Shown piece after piece: positions 1 through 12,000 of a stretch of 64,000 nucleotides of DNA. The position numbers and the translations under genes are program-made. The notes beneath the pieces are model-generated. The model did no database searches and was not told the DNA's origin. It was given only the letters and a program-made list of their open reading frames with translations. Source of the stretch: Siphonodentalium dalli (taxonomy: Eukaryota; Mollusca; Scaphopoda; Gadilida; Siphonodentaliidae); NCBI GenBank assembly GCA_032622095.1, contig CP136068.1, forward strand, positions 138,639,989 through 138,703,988. The letters are read 5' to 3'. How positions within the stretch are numbered: position 1 is the stretch's first letter; each line of letters opens with the position of its first letter.

Positions 1-1380
1 AAATATATTATTTATTAGTGTAAATCAATTGCGCTCAAGCGTAAAAAATATGTGTCTAATAATATATTTGCGCTTTAGCATAAAAATTGCCATAAATGTG
101 ATCTATTATATGGGAGGCCCTTTTCACATTTATTATTTATTTACGCTTAAGCGCAAATAACCTCTATCATTTGCAATTAAGCAAATAGATCATATTTGCG
201 CTTAAGCGCAAATCATTTGCACTTAAGCGCAAATAAAAATCAATATGCAATGATCCCCCCTGAATTAATTTTACATGGCACAGGCCTAAACACATCACTA
301 AAGTTGATATAGCCCCACCATATGAGGGAAACAATCCCCCAGAAACCCCAAGATCTGTTTTATGACCATGGAAATGATATAGATCTGTGTAGGATATGTC
401 TCTTTTATAAAATATACTATATCTCTGGGATGGCGACACAAATTCTTGGGGACAGGGATGCTGATATTATGAAAATAGGGGTTTTTCCCCAACTTCAAGT
501 CAATGAGTACACCATATGAGGGAAGCAAACCCCAGTAACCCCTAATTCCCTATTTATGGCCATGGAAATGGTATATATCTGTGCAGGAGATAATAAAATA
601 TACATGAGCTCTGGGAGTGAGGCACCAAATCTTGGGACACCAGGGACAGAGATGCTGATATGCATATGGAAATATGTTTTTTCTTCAACTTCGAGTCTGT
701 ATGGGGCTATTACTATGGGCCCATGCTAATATAATATGAGATGGACTCAATCATTCACATCAGAGGGATGTAATGGAGTGTTAGGTATTTGCGCTTAAGC
801 GCAAATAAATTGATAGACACATATTTGTGCTTAAGCGCAAATGATTTACGCTTAAGCACAAATATTTGCACTTAATGATTTATGCTTAAGCACAAATATT
901 TGCGCTTAAGCGCAAATAAATAATAAATGTGAAAAGGGCCTCCCATACTATTTCCGCTAAAGCGCATATGATTTGTATTTAAGTATAAATGATTTGCTCT
1001 TAAGTGCAAATGATTTACACTTAAGCGTAAATGATTTGCGATTAAGCAGAATCAGAATAAATGTGAAAACGGCTTCTCGTATAATCGCTTAAGCATAATT
1101 CATTTATGATTAAGTGTAATTAATCTATCAATGAAAATAAATGACCAGTGAGCTTAAGCGTAAATCAATTACGCTTAAGCACACTTTAATCAATTACGCT
1201 TAAGCACACTAGTCATAATTCTATTACTCATAGGAGTAATGCTTTATCTACATCATACGGTTAAGCGTAAGTGAAGTACGCTTTATATGTGTTCATTACA
1301 CCTGAGTGTAATACATTACGCTTAATTGTAATTCACTTACGCTAATGTGCAATTAGCTAATACATGTGAAAAAGGCTTTC
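1..1380. repeat. Array of GCGCTTAAGCGC palindromes within inverted repeats
   Basis: Dozens of variants of the palindrome TTTGCGCTTAAGCGCAAAT are scattered at irregular spacing from 1 to about 1350, most dense at 1-245, 785-1055 and 1150-1345. A 47-bp inverted repeat (109-155 against 901-947, about one mismatch, TATGGGAGGCCCTTTTCAC at its outer end) bounds an 839-bp segment. Degenerate copies of the same terminus recur near 1050-1082 and 1361-1380. No coding sequence is credible here. Confidence 0.8.
317..700 (+). repeat. Diverged tandem duplication of about 190 bp
   Basis: Both units start ACCATATGAGGGAA (317 and 510). They share CCATGGAAATG, ATCTCTGGGA/GAGCTCTGGGA, CTTGGGGACAGGGATGCTGA-like and TTTTTC blocks in order. 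The units have drifted by substitutions and small gaps. They sit between the palindrome-rich arms of the 109-947 element. Confidence 0.7.
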
Positions 1381-2582
1381 CATTATAGTTATCATCCATC
1401 AGAATGAATAGTGCTTACTAAAGCTTGACAACAGAATTTGCCATTAAAAACATTTCATGGCCAATGAGCTAACAAATGTTCTGTACTGGCATATTGAATA
1501 CCAATTATTTGTACTATTGTACAGGTATAATGTAATTAAACAGTTTTGAGTTACAAAAGTAAGACAACTCTTTCTGCACGGTACTGTGCTTGCGGCCAGA
1601 TTGATGTAAAAATTCGGTCAATGCGCTTACAATTTTCTATAAATAGTAACATTTTGGAATTATTACCTCTCGATCACTGTTCGATTATAATCTTTGCCAC
1701 TAACTCGGCCAATGTTCTTCCGTTTGTGATTTCACGCAACAATTCCCTTTCTATTCCTTCCCTGTCGAATTGACTACCGATTGCGGTGTCAATTTGTTTT
1801 TCGCTTTAATATTCTGATGTGCATGACGCTATTCCAGCGAACGGTCATCCTCCCTAGAAGCCATTTCTGAGAACGAAACCCGATTCAATCCCAATCGAGT
1901 CGGAAGTGCTCGGGCATTTCCGTGACTGCACAAGACAACGCATCGGTTTGTATTTTCGTGTTATTATGGTGAGATTAATCGGGACGATTGATGAATATAA
2001 ATAGTTAGCCGAATGGCCGTATAATGTGTACAAACTGACTTCAGGATGGGGGATTTCGTGTATCTGAGTTATTTTATTCACTCTTCCCACAGAATGACGC
2101 AGGGAACTCAATTGTGAGGTTCAATTTACGTTTCACATCACTTTAATAAGTTTGAACAACTCAAGACAAGATAATTATCAATATTTAGTTAATACTGCTA
2201 TAAAATAAATCGAAATGGCATAATCAAATATTTTATCCACCGCTCACTACCTCTATTGCCTACATAAACCCTGCCTAATAAACGTTACGTTTATTACGTC
2301 AATGTAGCTTTATTAGGTCAACGTGAACCCTGGTTCATCCACAGTTAGGCTAGTCTCCCCCCCCCCCCGGGTGTTGGGTGTTAGCTTATCGAATGCTGTT
2401 TACGTACTGCACATGTCATTTGGATCTAGATTTCGTGTAGAACTTGCAACGAAGCACGTAGCCACAAATGCTATAAATTGCGTCGCATTTTGGTGGTCTG
2501 ATGCACATGGTTTGAGTCGGTTGGTTGTTGACAAAATATCATTTCGATTGAGCTTTCTTTCCACACATATTCAGCATAGTGT
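1381..2582. other. No recognisable feature
   Basis: AT-rich DNA with short unsupported frames only. A C-run (about 2357-2368) and a small hairpin around AACGTTACGTTTATTACGTC (about 2281-2300) are the only marks. Confidence 0.5.
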
Positions 2583-3097
2583 GGGGAACTTACGGTTGCT
2601 AGTGACAAGAAGATGGTTCTAATCCGTTATGCAAATATAGGAGATAATATATTTTACCCTGTGCCAATGCATTCTCTTATATATGCGAGTCGACCATAGG
2701 TCGCCTCGCATATATATAAGAGAATGCATTGGCCTAACAATTTTTTATCATTTTTTTAAAATAAATGTTTCTTACAATTTTTAGGACATAAAATAAAAAA
2801 AACACATCCATTACCCTGCAGGGAGCCCCACGCATATATAGAAGCATATAGAAGAGTGTCGTCTGCTCATGTTTGTCTGGGGCTCTGTATGGGTGAAATT
2901 ATAAAATTGTTAAAGAATACAAGAACAAATTATTAAAATTGTAAAAAATTGTTAGGCCAATGTATTCTCTTATATATGCGAGGCGACCTATGGTCGACTC
3001 GCATATATAAGAGAATGCATTGGCACAGGGGAACTTACGGTTGCTAGTAACAAGAAGATGGTTCTAATCCGTTATGCAAATATAGGAGATAATATAT
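2583..3097. repeat. 70-bp direct repeat flanking a core element
   Basis: Positions 2583-2652 and 3028-3097 are 70-bp direct repeats (start GGGGAACTTACGGTTGCTAG, end AGGAGATAATATAT) with one difference seen. The core of the alpha element lies exactly between them. See the findings for possible mechanisms. Confidence 0.85.
2657..3030 (+). mobile_element. Double-hairpin core element without alpha ends
   Basis: Begins CCCTGTGCC and ends GGCACAGGG. Two 68-bp hairpins (about 2663-2732 and 2954-3024) flank an AT-rich centre identical in type to the alpha copies (TTTCTTACAATTTTTAGGAC; CTGCAGGGAGCCCCAC). Unlike the alpha copies it lacks the outer GTGACCCGCC repeats, so the core ends directly at the flanking 70-bp repeats. 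Confidence 0.8.
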
Positions 3098-3471
3098 ACG
3101 TCACCTAAGATAGTAAAATAGACCCTGGGCTCTGATTGGTCGATAACCGTGTGTGCTTTATACATTACAAAAATACACCACACCTCTTCCATATAAATTC
3201 CCATAAATAAAATTGCCATTAGCACAGAAGTTAGCCCTATATGCATAGTGAAGTTAGAATTGTGTGGTGCATGGAGTGTGAAAAATGACAGTATTTTTAT
3301 TGTCTTTATTTGTATTGCGGTTCTGACCCGAGTTACTATAGTTAGGAAAACATAAGATTTAAAGAGAGTAGATGTATGTGATTTTGTTTGGCTATTGCAT
3401 AAAAAGTTACCCTAAATATCAATCTTACAGGTTTTAAGAACATTCGGAGGCATTATAATGAAAACCGTATA
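3098..3471. other. No recognisable feature
   Basis: Unique-looking AT-rich DNA between two copies of the core element. No credible reading frame. Confidence 0.5.
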
Positions 3472-3921
3472 TGTGACCCGCCATATCAAATCCAGTCGTA
3501 AGTCGTGATTTTTTTTACCCTGTGCCAATGCATTCTCTTATATATGCGAGTCGATCATAGGTCGCCTCGCATATATAAGAGAATGCATTGGCCTAACAAT
3601 TTTTATCATTTTTTTTAAATAAATGTTTCTTACAATTTTTAGGACATAAAATAAAAAACATCCATTATCCTGCAGGGAGCCCCACACATATATAGAAGCA
3701 TATAGAAGAGTGTCGTCTGCTCACGTTTGTCTGGGGCTATGTATGGGTGAAATTATAAAATTGTTAAAGAATACAAGAAAAAATTGTAAAAAATTGTTAG
3801 GCCATTGCATTCTCTTATATATGCGAGGCGACCTATGGTCGACTCGCATATATAAGAGAATGCATTGGCACAGGGTAAAACAAATCCCGACTTACGACTG
3901 GATTTGATATGGTGGGTCACA
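3472..3921 (+). mobile_element. Alpha family miniature element, full copy 1
   Basis: About 450 bp with terminal inverted repeats TGTGACCCGCCATATCAAAT at the left and the complement at the right (GGTGGGTCACA). Inside each terminus is the CCCTGTGCC hairpin module, and the centre is non-coding. It has no transposase and so depends on another element. Flanks read TATA on both sides, but a target duplication cannot be proved. Confidence 0.87.
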
Positions 3922-3928
3922 TATATAC

Positions 3929-4270
3929 AGAACAACACGAGTGGTGTGTTAATGGGTTTGTTGATACGGCACGAGTGTTAGCATGGAAGGAAAGAAACAC
4001 CTGGCACAACCTGGAGTTCTAACCTTCCGTATTGGCTCAAGTGCCGTATCAACAAATCCATTAACACGCGTGTCGTTCTGTTTTTATTACACGTTACCCT
4101 AGTATCCGTGCATTAAAATAGAGGCTTACATGGTTTATTTAGGAACATACAGGGCTGGTTTTGCTATGCATTGTGTGATGACGGATTTATTTTATAGTTC
4201 CGGTTCCATGGTTGAGGCGAACGTTATGTACGTCATTTGACTTTAACGAGATGCGTTTGGGATGTACGTT
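3929..4270 (+). repeat. Dispersed snap-back repeat, copy 1
   Basis: Arms of about 48 bp (3929-3978 and 4033-4080; TTAATGGGTTTGTTGATACG pairs with its near-complement) are followed by a tail with ATACAGGG, TAGTTCCGGTT and GTACGTCATTTGAC. The same order occurs at 53785-54090, so this is a family of unknown class. Confidence 0.7.
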
Positions 4271-4340
4271 CCATACGGATTTGTAAATATGGAACAGCAA
4301 TAACACTGTAATATAACCAATACAGCGCTTGCACTGCAAT

Positions 4341-4349
4341 GAGGCATTG
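4341..4349 (+). repeat. 9-bp target-site copy 1 (GAGGCATTG)
   Basis: Directly precedes the left terminus of foldback element 1. Direct copies are at 9043-9051 (CAGGCATTG) and 12205-12213 (GAGGCATTG). Confidence 0.75.
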
Positions 4350-5607
4350 CGGTGTGACTATAATTAGTGCCCGGGCACGTCCGGGCAGGTCTTGGTGGTC
4401 TCATGGGCCCGCAGACAGTCTAATATGATGCCATATGGTAGTAGGATACAGAATAAGCATATATTAGGAAAATTGACTTGCTGTGTCGTCCACCGGCGGG
4501 TTTATTAACCAGACGGACGCATAGACCCGACCATATTATATATTGATGACTAATGGTAGCGAGGCACTTACTAAAGGTATATATTGCAAATATTGACTCG
4601 CTATCTCGTTCGCGGCCGGCTTCATTAACCCCTTAAATGACGATATGCGCCAGAAGAACATGGCGCAAGCCCGGGCACGCCCGGGCAGGTCTTGGTGGTC
4701 ACATGGGCCCGCAGACAGTCTAATATGATGCCACATGGTAGTAGTATACAGAATAAGCATATATTAGGAAAATTGACTTGCTGTGTCGTCCACCGGCGGG
4801 TTTATTAACCATTTAAATGCCGATATTGACTAAAATAACCCGGGAGAGCCCAGACGGACGCATATACCCGACCATATTATATATTGATGACTAATGGTAG
4901 CGAGGCACGTACTAAAGGTATATATTGCAAATATTGACTCCCTATCTCGTTCGCGGCCGGCTTCATTAACCCCTTAAATGACGATATGCGCCAGAAGAAC
5001 ATGGCGCAAGCCCGGGCACGCCCGGGCAGGTCTTGGTGGTCTCATGGGCCCGCAGACAGTCTAATATGATGCCATATGGTAGTAGGATACAGAATAAGCA
5101 TATATTAGGAAAATTGACTTGCTGTGTCGTCCACCGGCGGGTTTATTAACCATTTAAATACCGATATTGACTAAAATAACCCGGGAGACCCCAGACGGAC
5201 GCATAGACCCGACCATATTATATATTGATGACTAATGGTAGCGAGGCACTTACTAAATGTATATTGCAAATATTGACTCGCTATCTCGTTCGCGGCCGGC
5301 TTCATTAACCTCTTAAATGACGATATGCGCCAGAAGAACATGGCGCAAGCCCGGGCAGGTCTTGGTGGTCTCATGGGCCCGCAGACAGTCTAATATGATG
5401 CCATATGGTAGTAGGATACAGAATAAGCATATATTAGGAAAATTGACTTGCTGTGTCGTCCACCGGCGGGTTTATTAACCATTTAAATGCCGATATTGAC
5501 TAAAAGAACCCGGGAGAGCCCAGACGGACGCATAGACCCGACCATATTATATATTGATGACTAATGGTAGCGAGGCACTTACTAAAGGTATATATTGCAA
5601 ATATTGA

Positions 5608-6105
5608 CTCGTACCTGGCTTCAATAATTATTTCTCAAAAATTCTTCCTTCCATTCGGCGTTACATATTCGAGCCATCTCTTCAAGGAAAGTCAACGATC
5701 GAGTGGACTAACAATTCGTGCGAGTCGATAAACCACCTTCTTAAGCTTTCGACAAATTGGAAAAGCCAAAAGTTACCAGAACTTATTTCCAAAATCCATA
5801 CCATCGTCAAATTACAACATATGGACATCAGACGAGCGATTCACGGACAAGGGAACTACGAACTTGCTCCACATATGAAGAAATTTCGTGTGCTTCATTC
5901 ACAGTGGACAACTATGACAGACGAGGAGAAATCATGCAAGGTCCGTAAATTTTTAAGCGGTCAATCGAGGAAATCAAGCACAGTAACATCAACAGATGGT
6001 ACACTAACCGTTCCACGAACAACACCAACGGCACGAAAACCATCGCAGAAAAAACGTACAAAATCGGCAAAGACATCCAGCGCACCGAAAAGACAAAAAA
6101 ACTGA
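5608..6105 (+). pseudogene. C-terminal remnant of a MULE-like transposase
   Basis: A frame of 165 codons is open from 5608 to TGA 6103-6105. The array of tandem units stops abruptly just before it, with an in-frame TGA at 5605-5607. It reads IEWTNNSCESINHLLKLSTN, then a KLPELISKIHTIVKLQH segment, RRAIHGQGNYELAP, and a lysine/serine/threonine-rich tail ending KRQKN. The W-TNN-CES-NH-LK block followed by LI-x-LV-Q-D-RA-GxGxY is typical of the C-terminal third of MULE-type transposase proteins common in invertebrate genomes. The catalytic DDE region is absent, so the fragment cannot be active alone. The family call comes from memory of the pattern. Confidence 0.6.
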
Positions 6106-7489
6106 CAATACTTCTTATTTGATAGTGACTATATAGTGTCTATGTGATTTTAATTTGATAGTTCAATCGATGTTTCAATGTTTGTTTCCAAGTCCAATGT
6201 TGCAATTCTAGTGGTTCTGAATTTTAAACAGTCTGATCGAGCATGTGATACATACATATAATGTAATAAGCATTGACAATAACATAGTTCGGTCAGTTTT
6301 GAAGAAAGAGCATCGTTACTATCCTTAGCGAAAAAAAGGTCATGTATTAAATCACATATATATACATAGTTATATTCCGATTTTCTTTAGAGTAGCTTAC
6401 TTTTCTGAAATTTTATTTGAATACTACAATGTCCTGGAATTCACCCATTTACGCAAATTGTTATGCTACAACACCAGGTTTTACATGTTTGATATGTACA
6501 GCCAGTAGCTAGTATTCTGTTAAAGTTTTAAACATTCGATCAACCTCAGTGTATTTTGAAAATACGTCAATATGGTATCAACTTCAAATAAGCGATACCA
6601 TTCTTATACAATATTGCAAACATCTGGCACATCATGGGTCACCCACTAAGACAGGGGCCGTGTAGTAGATGCACATCTAGTTAGATCTGTTCAATAACAT
6701 AGCTTTCGGCATCAGGCCTTCATCAGTGATGATATATCATCACTGACGAAGACCTTGTGCAGAAAGCTATGTTATTGGGTAGAACTATGCAAACAGTTTG
6801 AAAAAGTTTTGAATTATATATCTATTCACGTGTATGTATATATTATACTTTCAATTGTGCTATTAGTAGGTATGATTGTTATATATCTTGTGGTTCTCAT
6901 ATTTGTTTTGCTTGTTATATATTATTCATAAATTGTTTCATGAACATTCCTGGAAATCATATATGCACGAACTGTGAGAAACAAATTAGTTAGAAATCAA
7001 TCACTCTTGAAGTTTAACATATGAACATTCCGCCAATCACCCAATTGTTACTAACTAGTTTTAGCATCCTTTGTTAACTGTAAACATTTGAAAATGTCCG
7101 ATAAATCTTTCGAAAATACACATATATATGGAAGTTCGAGAGATTAATGGAATATAAATTATGCATGACGCATAGTTTCATTTCTGAAATTGAAATGACA
7201 ATTATTTGGATGGAGTTTTGTTATCGTACTTCTGTCTCCATTATAGTAATATCATTCAAGCGATTCTATTTCCGGGAAATGTTGTGCACAGTATGATTTT
7301 TACTTGCAAATATATTTATGTATAAAATGTTTCAAGGTGATGTTATTTTTTTTTTATTTACTCATAGTGCCGTTTAGATGAAATAAAGTTTATAAGTTCT
7401 CTAAAACCTTATTATTTATTCCCGTAGTTCACCCCGTGTACGTGGTATATCGCCAAACCCGAAGGTATCACCGAACCCGAGAAGTCTCC
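6106..7489. other. Single-copy centre of foldback element 1
   Basis: AT-rich, non-coding DNA between the transposase remnant and the right arm. It contains the hairpin at 6693-6776 and a T-run near 7348-7358. No reading frame is supported. Confidence 0.6.
6693..6776. repeat. 42-bp-arm palindrome with CTGANGA...GAAA cores
   Basis: AATAACATAGCTTTCGGC on the left pairs with GCAGAAAGCTATGTTATT on the right, centred on GATATATC. The plus strand has CTGACGA followed by GAAA. The minus strand has CTGATGA followed by CCGAAA. This spacing resembles the conserved core of hammerhead ribozymes found in invertebrate retroelements, but stems I and III were not demonstrated. Confidence 0.6.
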
Positions 7490-9042
7490 AGGGTTCTTCT
7501 AGTTAATATCGGCATTTAAATGGTTAATTAACCCGCCGGTGGACGACACAGCAAGTCAATTTTCATAATCTATGCTTATTCTGTATATATCCTACTACCA
7601 TACGACATCATATTAGACTGTCCGCGGGCCCATGAGGCCATCAGGGCCTGCCCGGACTTGCCCGGGCTTTCCCGTGCTCTCTTGGTGCAGATCGTCATTT
7701 AAGGGATTAATAAAGCCGGCCGCGAACGAAATAGCGAGTCAATATTTGCAATATACCTTTAGTAAGTGCCTCGATCCCATTATTCATCAATATATAATAT
7801 GATCGGGGTCGCTATGTCAGTAGAGGCTCTCCCGGGTTCTTTAAGTTAATATCGGCATTTAAAGTGTTAATAAACCCGCCGGTTGATGACACAGCAAGTA
7901 AATTTGCATGCTTATTCAGAATCCTACTACCGTACGGAATCATATTAGACTGTCCGCGGGTTCAGGAGGCAGCCAGGGCCTGTCCGGGCTTGCCCGGGCT
8001 TGCCGCGTTCTTCTGGCGCATATCGTTATTTAAGGGGTTAATGAAGCCGGCGGCGAACAAGATAGCGAGTCAATATTTGCAATATACCTTTAGTAAGTGC
8101 CTCGCTACCATTAGTCATCAATATATAATATTATCAGGTTTCTGTGTCCGTCCGGTCTCTCCCGGGTTCTTTTAGTTAATATCGATATTTAGAGGGTTAA
8201 TAAACCCGCCGGTGGACGACACAGCAAGTCAATTTTCAAAATATATGCTTATTCTGTATCCTACTACCATATGACATCATATTAGACTGTCTGCGGGCCC
8301 ATGAGACCACCAGGGCCTGCCCGGGCGTGCCCGGGCTTGCGCCATGTTCTTCTGGCACATATCGTCATTTAAGGGGTTAATGAAGCCGGCCGCGAACGAG
8401 ATAGCGAGTCAATATTTGCAATATACCTTTATTAAGTGCCTCGAAACCATTAGTCATCAATATATAATATGGTCGGGTCTATGCGTCCGTCTGGGCTCTC
8501 CCGGGTTCTTTTAGTCAATATCGGCATTTAAATGGTTAATAAACCCGCCGGTGGACGACACAGCAAGTCAATTTTCATAATATATGCTTATTCTGTATCC
8601 TACTACCATATGACATCATATTAGACTGTCTGCGGGTCCATGAGATCACCAGGGCCTGCCCGGGCGTGCCCGGGCTTGCGCCATGTTCTTCTGGCGCATA
8701 TCGTCATTTAAGGGGTTAATGAAGCCGGCCGCGAGCGAGATAGCGAGTCAATATTTGCAATATATACCTTTAGTAAGTGCCTCGCTACCATTAGTCATCA
8801 ATATATAATATGGTCGGGTCTATGCGTCCGTCTGGGATCTCCCGGGTTCTTTTAGTCAATATCGGCATTTAAATGGTTAATAAACCCGCCGGTGGACGAC
8901 ACAGCAAGTCAATGTTCACAATATATGCTTATTCTGTATCCTACTACCATGTGGCATCATATTAGACTGTCTGCGGGCCCATGAGAACACCTGGACCTGC
9001 CCGGGCGTGCCCGGGCGTGCCCGGGCACTAATTAGTCACACC

Positions 9043-9051
9043 CAGGCATTG
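9043..9051 (+). repeat. 9-bp target-site copy 2 (CAGGCATTG)
   Basis: Lies exactly between the right terminus of element 1 and the left terminus of element 2. Differs by one base from the copies at 4341 and 12205. Confidence 0.75.
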
Positions 9052-12000
9052 GGGTGTGACTAAACACCGCCCGGACCAGCCCGGACCAGCCCGGACCAGC
9101 CCGAACCAGCCCGGACCAGCCCGGACCAGCCCGGACCAGCCCGAACCCCCCATATGGACTATATGAGTGATTGTAAGGCCAATATAAGTGCAGGGGTGTC
9201 ATGGAAACCCACTCAGGGTCGCTATTAACCCTCAAAATGCCGGCATCGGCGAAAATGTTCGCCGCGAAATGAAGCTAACAGCCCGGACCGCCCCTGCTGC
9301 GTCCAGGTGGGATTTTAGTATCCATACCTGTGCGGGGGTGTTAATGAAACCCAAATACGCACGGAGAGTGGTCAAGGTCAAACGGAAGTGCCGCTTATTA
9401 ACCCCTAAACTTCCCAGATTCAGCCAGAATTTAAATAAAAATTGCGCCCCCAATAAACAAATTCACAGCCCGGACCCCCTTAATGTCCTCGTACTTCTAA
9501 TAACTCCTTACATATGTGTTGTGGAACTACCCTCGACTACACTCAAGAAGATTCAAGGGCGAGTCGCCCACGAATGCCTGGCAATTAACCCCCAAAATGC
9601 CGCCATCGCCGATTATGTTTACCGATAACGACGCTGACAGCCCGGACCAGCCCGGACCATCCCAGTCCAGCCCGGATCCCCCATATGGTCTATATGAGTA
9701 ATTTTAAGGGCAATATAAGTGCAGGGGTGTCATGGAAACCCACTCAGGGTCGCTATTAACCCTCAAAATGCCGGCATCGGCGAAAATGTTCGCCGTGAAA
9801 TGAAGCTAACAGCCCGGACCGCCCCTGCTGCGTCCAGGTATGATTTTAGTATCTATACATGTGCGAGGGTGTTAATGAAACCCAAATACGCACGGAGAGT
9901 GGTCAAGGTCAAACGGAAGTGCAGCTTATTAACCCCTAAACTTCCCAGATTCAGCCAGAATTAAAAAATTGCGCCCCCAATAAACAAATTCACAGCCCGG
10001 ACCCCCTTAATGTCCTCGTACTTCTAATAACTCCTTACATATGTGTTGTGGAACTACCCTCGACTACACTCACGAAGATACAAGGGCGAGTCGCCCACGA
10101 ATGCCTGGCAATTAACCCCCAAAATGCCGCCATCGCCGATTATGTTTACCGATAACGACGCTGACAGCCCGGACCAGCCCGGACCATCCCAGTCCAGCCC
10201 GGACCCCCCCATATGGACTATATGAGTGATTTTAAGGGCAATATAAGTGCAGGGGTGTCATGGAAACCCACTCAGGGTTGCTATTAACCCTCAAAATGCC
10301 GGCATCGGCGAAAATGTTCGCCGTGAAATGAAGCTAACAGCCCGGACCGCCCCTGCTGCGTCCAGGTGGGATTTTAGTATCCATACCTGTGCGGAGGTGT
10401 GAATGAAACCCAAATACGCACGGAGAGTGGTCAAGGTCAAACGGAAGTGCCGCTTATTAACCCCTAAACTTCCCAGATTCAGCCAGAATTTAAAAATTGC
10501 GCCCCAAATAAACAAATTAACAGCCCGGACCCCCTTAATGTCCTCGTACTGGGATGGTCCGGGCTGGTCCGGGCTGTCAGCGTCGTTATCGGTAAACATA
10601 ATCGGCGATGGCGGCATTTTGGGGGTTAATTTCCAGGCATTCGTGGGCGACTCGCCCTTGTATCTTCGTGAGTGTAGTCGAGGGTAGTTCCACAACACAT
10701 ATGTAAGGAGTTATTAGAAGTACGAGGAGACATTAATGGGGTTGGGCTGTGAATTTGTTTATTGGGGGCGCAATTTTTTAATTCTGGCTGAATCTGGGAA
10801 GTTTAGGGGTTAATAAGAGGCACTTCCGTTTGACCTTGACCACTCTCCGTGCGTATTTGGGTTTCATTCACACCCCCGCACAGGTATGGATACTAAAATC
10901 CCACCTGGACGCAGCAGGGGCGGTCCGGGCTGTTAGCTTCATTTCACGACGAACATTTTCGCCGATGCCGGCATTTTGAGGGTTAATAGCGACCCTGAGT
11001 GGGTTTCCATGACACCCCTGCACTTATATTGCCCTTAAAATCACTCATATAGTCCATATGGGGGGTCCGGGCTGGACTGGATTGGTCCGGGCTGGTCCGG
11101 GCTGTCAGCGTCGTTATCGGTAAACATAATCGGCGATGGCGGCATTTTGGGGGTTAATTTCCAGGCATTCGTGGGCGACTCGCCCTTGTATCTTCGTGAG
11201 TGTAGTCGAGGGTAGTTCCACAACACATATGTAAGGAGTTATTAGAAGTACGAGGAGACATTAATGGGGTTGGGCTGTGAATTTGTTTATTGGGGGCGCA
11301 ATTTTTTAATTCTGGCTGAATCTGGGAAGTTTAGGGGTTAATAAGCGGCACTTCCGTTTGACCTTGACCACTCTCCGTGCGTATTTGGGTTTCATTCACA
11401 CCCCCGCACAGGTATGGATACTAAAATCCCACCTGGACGCAGCAGGGGCGGTCCGGGCTGTTAGCTTCATTTCACGACGAACATTTTCGCCGATGCCGGC
11501 ATTTTGAGGGTTAATAGCTACCCTGAGTGGGTTTCCATGACACCCCTGCACTTATATTGCCCTTAAAATCACTCATATAGTCCATATGGGGGGTCCGGGC
11601 TGGACTGGAATGGTCCGGGCTGGTCCGGGCTGTCAGCGTCGTTATCGGTAAACATAATCGGCGATGGCGGCATTTTGGGGGTTAATTGCCAGGCATTCGT
11701 GGGCGACTCGCCCTTGAATCTTCTTGAGTGTAGTCGAGGGTAGTTCCACAACACATATGTAAGGAGTTATTAGAAGTACGAGGACATTAAGGGGGTCCGG
11801 GCTGTGAATTTGTTTATTGGGGGCGCAATTGTTTAATTCTGGCTGAATCTGGGAAGTTTAGGGGTTAATAAGCGGCACTTCCGTTTGACCTTGACCACTC
11901 TCCGTGCGTATTTTGGGTTTCATTAACACCCCCGCACATGTATGGATACTAAAATCATACCTGGACGCAGCAGGGGCGGTCCGGGCTGTTAGCTTCATTT

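Larger units (their letters stand above)
4350..9042. mobile_element. Foldback element 1 (MULE-like), about 4.7 kb
   Basis: The terminus GGTGTGACTA is followed by AATTAGTGCCCGGGC at both ends in inverted orientation. The arms (4350-5607 plus, about 7490-9042 minus) are tandem units of about 330-345 bp. Each unit holds GTCGTCCACCGGCGGG, ACCCGGGAGAGCCCAGACGG, TCGTTCGCGGCCGGCTTC and CGCCAGAAGAACATGGCGC. Single-copy DNA in the middle includes a transposase C-terminal remnant. Long inverted arms plus a 9-bp target duplication are hallmarks of Mutator-like elements. Most of the transposase is missing, so this is a non-autonomous deletion derivative. Confidence 0.82.
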
